Shown here: in pieces, positions 14,101 to 19,596 of the stretch | Layout of the letters: each line of letters begins with the position of its first letter | Position numbering within the stretch: position 1 is the stretch's first letter | NCBI GenBank assembly: GCA_002451555.1 | Contig: DKCU01000007.1 | Location: forward strand, 1-19,596 | Source: Candidatus Segatella albertsiae | Lineage (GTDB): Bacteria > Bacteroidota > Bacteroidia > Bacteroidales > Bacteroidaceae | Direction: 5' to 3' | Length of the DNA stretch: 19,596 bases | Notes under the pieces: generated by a model | The model's database searches: none | What the model was told of the DNA's origin: nothing | Seen by the model: the letters and a program-made list of their open reading frames with translations, nothing else | Made by a program: the position numbers and the translations under genes

Positions 14101-17100
14101 TTATCTCTGTGATGGCTTTTCAGTTTGCCTCTCCATTACCAAGTCGGTGAGAACGATGGCAGATTCCTTCTCCTCCTTGGGTGCCTCCTTTGGCCTCCAT
14201 GCCACAACGAAGCGAACTTGGGCGGAGTTGACACGATAGCCCTTGGCTTCCCACTTGCCCAATTTCTCTTGCATCTTCATGGAGAGCATGGCGATGTCAG
14301 TGCCTGTTGTTGGGAGGGAAAGACGATGGTCGTGATAATCCAGATAGTCCCCACTGCGGAGCGACAAAATGGCGAGTTTGTGCGCCTTGCTGAAACCGAG
14401 GTTCACATCCTCATGCGATAGTTGGAGCACGATTTCTTTAGGCATCGGATATGCTGTAGAATCGAATAGATGCTGGTCTGCTGGCAGTTGGTCGAAGAGC
14501 GAGCTGTTGGTATGTATCGTAAGTGTTTTCTTGGCACGAGTCATCCCGACATAATAGTTTCTTAAAACTTCGTCCGTAGGATGCAAAGGGTCGGTGATGA
14601 GCATCAATACGTGGTCGAACTCTTTGCCCTTCGCCTTGTGAATGGTGCTCACCACGATGTCTGCATCGGATACATCACAGAAATCTTCTACCGATGATTC
14701 GAAAACGAATTCTCTGAAATCGCTGTAATATTTGGCACGATTGGTTTGCTCAAACAGTTTTATGCATTGCTTGAGATAAGGGAGCGCTTTGCTCTTGGCG
14801 TATTTCTGGAAAGTCTTTCGCTTGCATTCCTCCCACAGCTCGTCAGTAATGATAGGTGATTTTGAAACTTGGATGCCTTGCTCGATATGTTTGAGGAAAT
14901 ATCGAGTTTCCGCCAAGTTCCAAAAGCGCAAATCTCCCATAGACTGAATCAACTTGCCATGGATTTGATTTTTGTGGAGGAAGGCAAGAAGAATCACAGC
15001 CTCCTCGTTGGATTGAGTCAGGATGCAAGTCGTTTCAGGCTTTCTGTTTCTATCCTCTTCTTTTCTTTCCCGAATCGTTTTGAGAATTTCCGAAACCTCC
15101 ATTGTGACAGGAACGTACATATAGTTTCGTTGGTCTCCTATGAAGGCTGGATGTTTCACAATCTTGACCATTCCTTTCTCCTGGCTCATAGACACGATGG
15201 GAGTTTGCTTCATGCGTAGTTTGATTTTTGTAGCAAAACTATTGGCGGTATCCACAATATGCCTTTGACTGCGATAATTCTCCGTCATTTCTATGAAACG
15301 AGCGTTAGGTGTTTGGCTCAACTGATATAGATATTTTGAGTTAGAACCACGAAAACCATAGATGTTTTGGTCATCGTCGCCCACTGCTATCACCCTCATT
15401 TCCTCATTGGCGTTCATCAGTGCCGAGACAAGCGCAAAGTCTTCGTCGCCCATGTCTTGTGCCTCGTCGATAACGAGTACGGTCTTACTGATTCGGTTGG
15501 TTTCTACTTCTCCCTGGTTAATCATAGTGGCAGCTTTTCCCACCACGTGCTTCGCATCTTCGAGATTGCCGATTCTGCCTAAAAGGTCGAAACTGTAAGA
15601 GTGAAAAGTCTTGATCTCCACAAAGTGTGCAGCATTGCCGATGAGCTTCATCAAGCGCTGCTTAAACTCTGTGGCGGCAGCACGCGAGAAGGTGAGCATG
15701 AGGAGTTGCTCATGCTTCACATCTTCTAAGAGTAAGAGCGAGGCAAGTTTATGGGCAAGGACACGGGTCTTGCCACTTCCTGGACCTGCCGCTACCACGA
15801 TGCAACGAGATTCCTTGTCATCGATGATTTCCTTTTGGCGAGGGGATAGCTCGCCGAAGAGTTTCTTGTATTTGGTAGGGGTAACGTTTCGTTCGATTTC
15901 TGATTCACGACTCCCCTGAAAGTATTTGGCAACAAACTGTCGATAGTTCATCTGGAAGTAGTCTTGCACGTATCGCAGGGCAGCGTCATAGTCTTTCACC
16001 ATCAGGTTGGCATATTCTCCCACGATGTGAATCTGCTGAATCTTCTGCTTGTAAAACTCATTGAGCATCTTGTAGTCGTCTTGCTTGTAGCGCAAGTGAT
16101 TGTCCTTCAGTCGACGAATGTCCATTGCATTATAAAGCACCAAGAATCCACCTTCCAACTTCAAGGCGCCAATCTTCGAGAGATAAAGCAGCGCTTCTTC
16201 GAGGTCTTCCAGTTGAAGGTCGGAGAAATCACAGAAGAGCGATTGATTGCTAGCCTTGATTTCCTTCAAGAGTTCTACAATGGAGAATTGGACAGCCCCT
16301 GTTTTCGGGGATGTTGATATAGGACCTTTTGCTTCGTTCCCCTTTGCATCAAGGTCTTCACAGTTGGCTTTGCACTCTTTGTTATTCTTCTCCGCCAACT
16401 TGTAGAGCCATTCGATGGAGAAGCGACAAACCTCGATTCTTCTCTCGAATCGCTTGATGGTCAGCTCGATGTCGCTCAGTCTCGTTACTATCATGTTGCG
16501 AGCGCCATCCTCCTTCTTTCGTGCATAGCCTTTTACCACGAGGAAATACAAGAGGGTCTTGATTTGTTTTTCGTTGGCACTCTCGATACCATCATGTATG
16601 GCATTGTCGTTGAGTTGCTTGTAGGATATATGGAGGGCATCGTCGGGAATATGGTCGATGATGTATCGTTCGAGTTTTGCGAATTGCTCCAACTTATTCA
16701 GTGACTTTTGAGAGGTGTTGCCCATGTCTTGAAGGTAAGCCGAGAGGTCCTTGGTGTCGGCAAGGATGCCGTCTTGCTGCATACGGTTGACTGCAGACAC
16801 CACATCCTTTTTGGTGAGTCCCAAGATGTCGGCAAGATAATCGATGCGAGATTCTGCCTCGGAATCCTGTGCCTTGGCGATGCTTTTCTGGGAGATGAGC
16901 GACTTGATGATGCGCACGGCTTTCTCCATCTCGTCTTTCGAGAAGAGAGATGATTCCATGATGCGTTGGCGAGCCTCGTCCATATTTTTGACAGTGATGC
17001 CTGTGGCATAGACATGCGGCACGTTGTTGCCTCGCTCGATATAACCGCTCTGTTCCAAGGCGGAGAGGGCGGTACGCACACGAGTCTCTATGTCGGAAAC

Positions 17101-19140
17101 GGAATCGTCCCAACCTGCTTGTCGGGCGATTTCCAATGCCGAACAACAGAAGTGTGGACGCTGTCGGGTAAAATCCTTGATGGCTTTCCAAACTTGTTGT
17201 ATCTCGCTGATGCTCAACTTGGTTTGATTGAGCAAGATGAAATGCTTGTCGAGATCGTTGTCGCTATAGAGAACAAAACATTTGGCATTGAGATGCGGAT
17301 TTCTTCCAGCACGTCCAGCCTCTTGCACATAGTTTTCGAGCGAGTCGGAAATATCGTAATGCACCACCAATCCCACATCGCTCTTATCCACTCCCATGCC
17401 GAAGGCTGAGGTGGCAACGATGATGTTCACTTGGTCGTTCATGAAGGCATCTTGGTTGGCTATCTTTTCATCGGCGTCCATCTTGCCGTTGTAAGGTAGT
17501 GCCTTCATGCCGTCGCGAGACAGTTTGGCGGCAAGTTCACGGGTTCGCTTGGTGCGGGACACATAGATGATGGCAGGAGTATCGGGCGACTGGGCAAGAA
17601 GTGAGCGAAGGCGGGCGTATTTCTCGTCATTGGAATCTACGTGGATAACGGAATAATGCAGGTTGGTGCGAGAGGCGGTGGAGGCGAACAACTCCAGGTC
17701 ATCGCCCAGCCATTTCTTGAAGTAGTCGCAAATGTCTTGGATAACCTTCTGTTTGGCGGTTGCTGTGAAGCAAGAGACAGGAATCCTGTTCTTGAAGGCT
17801 TCTGATTCCTTTGCTTGATGGGAATTTCCATCAGACTCAAAAGCCAGATGTTTTCCGAATTTCTTCTCTTGGTATTCTTTGATGAACTTTCCGATGTAGA
17901 GATAATCCACTCGGAAGTCCTGTCCCCAAGCCGAGAAACAATGAGCCTCGTCGATTACGAATCTCACGACATGGCGAGCCAACAGGATTCGTTCGATGGT
18001 TTTCGAACGAAGCATTTCCGGGGCGATATAGAGTAGGGAGGCATCGCCATTCTGCACACGTTCGATGGCAAGTGAACGAGTGATGGGGTCGAGTAATCCA
18101 TTGATGGTCACGGCATCTGTGATGCCACGGTCGGCAAGGTTATCTACCTGGTCCTTCATCAGCGATTGGAGGGGAGAGATGACCACCGTAAGTCCGTGCA
18201 TGGCTCTGCCGCCCATCAAGGCAGGCAATTGGAAGGTCAGCGATTTGCCTCCGCCCGTAGGGAAGATGGCAAGCAAGGACTTGCCAGCAACGGCAGCCTT
18301 GGCAGCTTTCTCTTGCAGTGGCTCTCCATTGTAGGTGCGGAACTCATCGTAACCGAAGATTTGTTTGAGATGGTGGTGAACGTTGAGTTGCTGGTTGCAG
18401 TAGTCGCAGCCAGCTTTGCATTGGGTATGGCGCAGCACTTCGATGACATACTCCACCTCGGGATAGTGGTAGAGTACCCAACCTGGAGTAATCGAACGAT
18501 GGTCGGTCGTATTGATGAGTGCCAGTGCGTATGCCAAGGCACATGGAGATTTTTCTATCAGTGATTCGATGTCGGCATGTTCGCAAATTCTTCCAGCGTA
18601 TTCCTTTCTTATCAGCAAGGCTAATTTTTTAGTCTTTTCCGCCTCGACCATTCTAAGAAAACCAACGAATTCCTCCTTGTCCATAAGCAGAGAAGTGAAT
18701 ATTGCTTTCATCGAATCGGAAAGCTCGTTCCATCGGGCAATTTCATCCATCAAGAGTTCTTTCGCCTTTTCGCAGTCATTGACCGGATTGTTCATCTGTT
18801 CGCTTACGAGCTTGTCATCCTTGACTAGATGGTGGTAAGGCCTTTCTGGGAAGAGTAGGGGCGACATGTAGAGGGTATCCACTAAGTTCCATTTTGCCAT
18901 GTCAAGATATTTGGCATCATGGTGTACGATGTTGTGACCGCAGATGAAATCCATCTCGGTTGATTCAAGAAAGCGCAACAATTCCTTCTTCGAAGCTCCA
19001 TGGTAGGTAGCACCGTCATGGCGCAAGGCACCTATATCGTGAATCTTGTGGTCTTTCATCCCCACTTCCGTATCCACGAAGGCAAACTTGGCTGCATCCC
19101 AAGTCTTCTGTTTCTTAAAGAGAAAATTGAATATCGCCAT
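14101..19140 (-). CDS. DEDD exonuclease - RecQ helicase - UvrD-like helicase fusion protein
   Basis: 1679-residue cytoplasmic DNA-processing protein with three enzyme modules. Residues about 15-175 are a DnaQ-like 3'-5' exonuclease: FVDTEVG (Asp23, Glu25), CGHNIVHHD (Asp75) and NPVNDCEKAKELL. The position normally holding the general-base His appears to be Asn. A CKAGCDYC cluster (about 240-247) may bind zinc. Residues about 255-640 are a RecQ SF2 helicase: FGYDEFR, PTGGGKS (Lys299), DEAHCFSAWGQDFR (Asp397-His400), SCFTATAK, SAFGMGVDK and QEAGRAGR. Helical and winged-helix-like regions follow to about 1090. Residues about 1100-1560 are an SF1A UvrD/Rep-type helicase: AAGPGSGKT (Lys1124), LTFSRAAATEFKQRL, VIDEAQDM (Asp1225), GDDDQNIYGFRG, ENYRSQ, STIHKAKGKEFD and YYVGMTRAKK. 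Plain RecQ and UvrD are about 600-720 residues each. All ATPase motifs look intact. Roles in DNA repair, fork processing or phage defence are possible. It has its own promoter and converges on the regulator gene. Confidence 0.88.
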   Translation of the reverse strand: MAIFNFLFKKQKTWDAAKFAFVDTEVGMKDHKIHDIGALRHDGATYHGASKKELLRFLESTEMDFICGHNIVHHDAKYLDMAKWNLVDTLYMSPLLFPERPYHHLVKDDKLVSEQMNNPVNDCEKAKELLMDEIARWNELSDSMKAIFTSLLMDKEEFVGFLRMVEAEKTKKLALLIRKEYAGRICEHADIESLIEKSPCALAYALALINTTDHRSITPGWVLYHYPEVEYVIEVLRHTQCKAGCDYCNQQLNVHHHLKQIFGYDEFRTYNGEPLQEKAAKAAVAGKSLLAIFPTGGGKSLTFQLPALMGGRAMHGLTVVISPLQSLMKDQVDNLADRGITDAVTINGLLDPITRSLAIERVQNGDASLLYIAPEMLRSKTIERILLARHVVRFVIDEAHCFSAWGQDFRVDYLYIGKFIKEYQEKKFGKHLAFESDGNSHQAKESEAFKNRIPVSCFTATAKQKVIQDICDYFKKWLGDDLELFASTASRTNLHYSVIHVDSNDEKYARLRSLLAQSPDTPAIIYVSRTKRTRELAAKLSRDGMKALPYNGKMDADEKIANQDAFMNDQVNIIVATSAFGMGVDKSDVGLVVHYDISDSLENYVQEAGRAGRNPHLNAKCFVLYSDNDLDKHFILLNQTKLSISEIQQVWKAIKDFTRQRPHFCCSALEIARQAGWDDSVSDIETRVRTALSALEQSGYIERGNNVPHVYATGITVKNMDEARQRIMESSLFSKDEMEKAVRIIKSLISQKSIAKAQDSEAESRIDYLADILGLTKKDVVSAVNRMQQDGILADTKDLSAYLQDMGNTSQKSLNKLEQFAKLERYIIDHIPDDALHISYKQLNDNAIHDGIESANEKQIKTLLYFLVVKGYARKKEDGARNMIVTRLSDIELTIKRFERRIEVCRFSIEWLYKLAEKNNKECKANCEDLDAKGNEAKGPISTSPKTGAVQFSIVELLKEIKASNQSLFCDFSDLQLEDLEEALLYLSKIGALKLEGGFLVLYNAMDIRRLKDNHLRYKQDDYKMLNEFYKQKIQQIHIVGEYANLMVKDYDAALRYVQDYFQMNYRQFVAKYFQGSRESEIERNVTPTKYKKLFGELSPRQKEIIDDKESRCIVVAAGPGSGKTRVLAHKLASLLLLEDVKHEQLLMLTFSRAAATEFKQRLMKLIGNAAHFVEIKTFHSYSFDLLGRIGNLEDAKHVVGKAATMINQGEVETNRISKTVLVIDEAQDMGDEDFALVSALMNANEEMRVIAVGDDDQNIYGFRGSNSKYLYQLSQTPNARFIEMTENYRSQRHIVDTANSFATKIKLRMKQTPIVSMSQEKGMVKIVKHPAFIGDQRNYMYVPVTMEVSEILKTIRERKEEDRNRKPETTCILTQSNEEAVILLAFLHKNQIHGKLIQSMGDLRFWNLAETRYFLKHIEQGIQVSKSPIITDELWEECKRKTFQKYAKSKALPYLKQCIKLFEQTNRAKYYSDFREFVFESSVEDFCDVSDADIVVSTIHKAKGKEFDHVLMLITDPLHPTDEVLRNYYVGMTRAKKTLTIHTNSSLFDQLPADQHLFDSTAYPMPKEIVLQLSHEDVNLGFSKAHKLAILSLRSGDYLDYHDHRLSLPTTGTDIAMLSMKMQEKLGKWEAKGYRVNSAQVRFVVAWRPKEAPKEEKESAIVLTDLVMERQTEKPSQR

Positions 19141-19182
19141 GGTTATTCCTTGAATTTTGCGTCACAATTGTTTACTAGTTGG

Positions 19183-19214
19183 CAAATTTACTACTTTATT
19201 TCGAAACAAGCAAA
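19183..19214 (-). promoter_or_regulatory. Bacteroidota-type promoter of the helicase fusion gene
   Basis: On the minus strand TTTG (19211-19214), a 20-base spacer and TAAATTTG (19183-19190), followed by CC. It predicts a leader of about 35-40 bases before the ATG at 19138-19140. Confidence 0.8.
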
Positions 19215-19435
19215 GAATATAGAAAAAAAGCGATTTTATTTGGTGAATCCTGCGACGATGGAAGACTTAACCGTCATCTCTAGGATACCTATAAGGTGTC
19301 AGAAGTACTTAGTCATTATGCTGATATCGACATCGTGAGGGAATCCGTTGTTATGAGTTTTATCTCGTAAGATATGTGCGAAATCCTTAAAAGTATTGTT
19401 TTTTATGGAATTAATTCCAAAAAAGTATTGTTTTT
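19215..19435. other. Non-coding stretch with paired repeats and a palindrome
   Basis: I see no supported gene in 19215-19435; the short frames here have no start context or family signal. From 19389 there is an AT-rich 24-base unit (19389-19412) repeated at 19421-19444 with one mismatch, 32 bases apart (three helical turns). Between the copies lies the perfect palindrome TGGAATTAATTCCA (19406-19419). The arrangement, just upstream of a strong rightward promoter, looks regulatory. Confidence 0.55.
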
Positions 19436-19467
19436 TTTGGAATTGCTCAAGAAAATACTTAACTTTG
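19436..19467 (+). promoter_or_regulatory. Strong Bacteroidota-type promoter reading out of the window
   Basis: TTTG (19436-19439), a 20-base spacer and TAACTTTG (19460-19467), followed by C, a textbook -33/-7 pair. Its -33 box lies inside the second copy of the 24-base repeat, so a protein bound there would overlap RNA polymerase. Confidence 0.78.
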
Positions 19468-19501
19468 CATGCGTAAAACATATATTTGTATATACTAATT
19501 T

Positions 19502-19538
19502 AAAAGTGTACCACTTTCTAATTAAAAAGTGTACCACT
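19502..19538. repeat. Two AAAAGTGTACCACT direct repeats
   Basis: AAAAGTGTACCACT occurs at 19502-19515 and 19525-19538, 23 bases apart. Each contains the inverted pair AGTG/CACT around TAC. They lie in the leader downstream of the promoter at 19436-19467. Such repeated short motifs can be repressor sites or the multiple end repeats of an IS21-like element starting near the window edge; the sequence here cannot decide. Confidence 0.6.
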
Positions 19539-19557
19539 CCAAACCGCTTGCAAAGGT

Positions 19558-19596
19558 ATGTTTAAATTCTTAAACAACCAAATAAAAAGCATAAAA
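19558..19596 (+). CDS. Possible start of a gene running off the window (partial)
   Basis: ATG at 19558-19560 opens a frame (MFKFLNNQIKSIK) that continues to the edge. It is preceded by GCAAAGGT, a weak ribosome-binding-like sequence, and lies about 90 bases downstream of a strong promoter. Thirteen codons are too few to identify a product. Confidence 0.3.
   Translation, partial: MFKFLNNQIKSIK

Noticed and set aside
19299..19481. Minus-strand 60-codon gene ending SIMTKYF
   Set aside because: It runs across the paired repeats, palindrome and rightward promoter, has an AT-driven composition and no family resemblance I can name. It could be a remnant but I cannot support it.
19502..19538. CRISPR repeats
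   Set aside because: Only two 14-bp copies with a 9-base gap; far too short for an array.

Overview
This window looks like chromosomal DNA from a Bacteroidota gut or rumen bacterium, most likely Prevotella/Segatella-like. Three things point there. Nearly every promoter I can find has the Bacteroidota form TTTG-N19/20-TAnnTTTG. The proteins are typical of the phylum: a secreted GH3 glycosidase with an inserted PA14 domain, a TonB-receptor-type outer-membrane barrel, and a HAMP-less two-component pair. The genus is an inference from family resemblance, not from a search.

Layout. (1) 1-3330, + strand: the 3' tip of an upstream gene, a secreted GH3 beta-xylosidase/beta-glucosidase, a small membrane protein and a strong hairpin terminator. 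(2) 3385-5159, - strand: two decayed carbohydrate-esterase-type genes. One is a serine hydrolase with an apparent internal deletion and a frameshift; the other is an esterase cut off before its catalytic serine. (3) 5181-5978, - strand: an intact HAD-type phosphatase with a clean promoter. (4) 6194-7138, + strand: an Rpn/PD-(D/E)XK nuclease with four 12-bp tandem repeats coding (EGRA)n. (5) 7261-8537, - strand: a zeta-toxin-like kinase and a small partner gene. They lie between a 249-bp copy of the 3' end of the neighbouring receptor gene and a 38-bp copy of that gene's upstream region. (6) 8662-10791, - strand: the intact receptor, divergent from (7). (7) 10981-14085, + strand: an exported barrel-like protein, a sensor histidine kinase and an OmpR-type response regulator, probably one operon. 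(8) 14101-19140, - strand: a 1679-residue protein joining a DEDD exonuclease, a RecQ (SF2) helicase and a UvrD-like (SF1) helicase. (9) 19215-19596: a regulatory region with paired repeats, a perfect palindrome, a strong rightward promoter and a possible gene start at the edge.

How the parts may work together. The receptor, exported protein, kinase and regulator form a plausible envelope-sensing unit. A direct repeat (AGTCTTATC twice, 22 bp apart) lies between the divergent promoters where an activator would bind, and a partly decayed copy sits upstream of the toxin module. The simplest history is that the receptor was once tandemly duplicated and the body of the second copy was later replaced by the toxin pair, which kept the upstream and 3' remnants. 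The Rpn nuclease, the zeta pair and the exonuclease-RecQ-UvrD protein are all families linked to DNA metabolism or anti-phage/toxin biology, but nothing here shows that they act together. I found no rRNA, tRNA, CRISPR array or complete insertion sequence.
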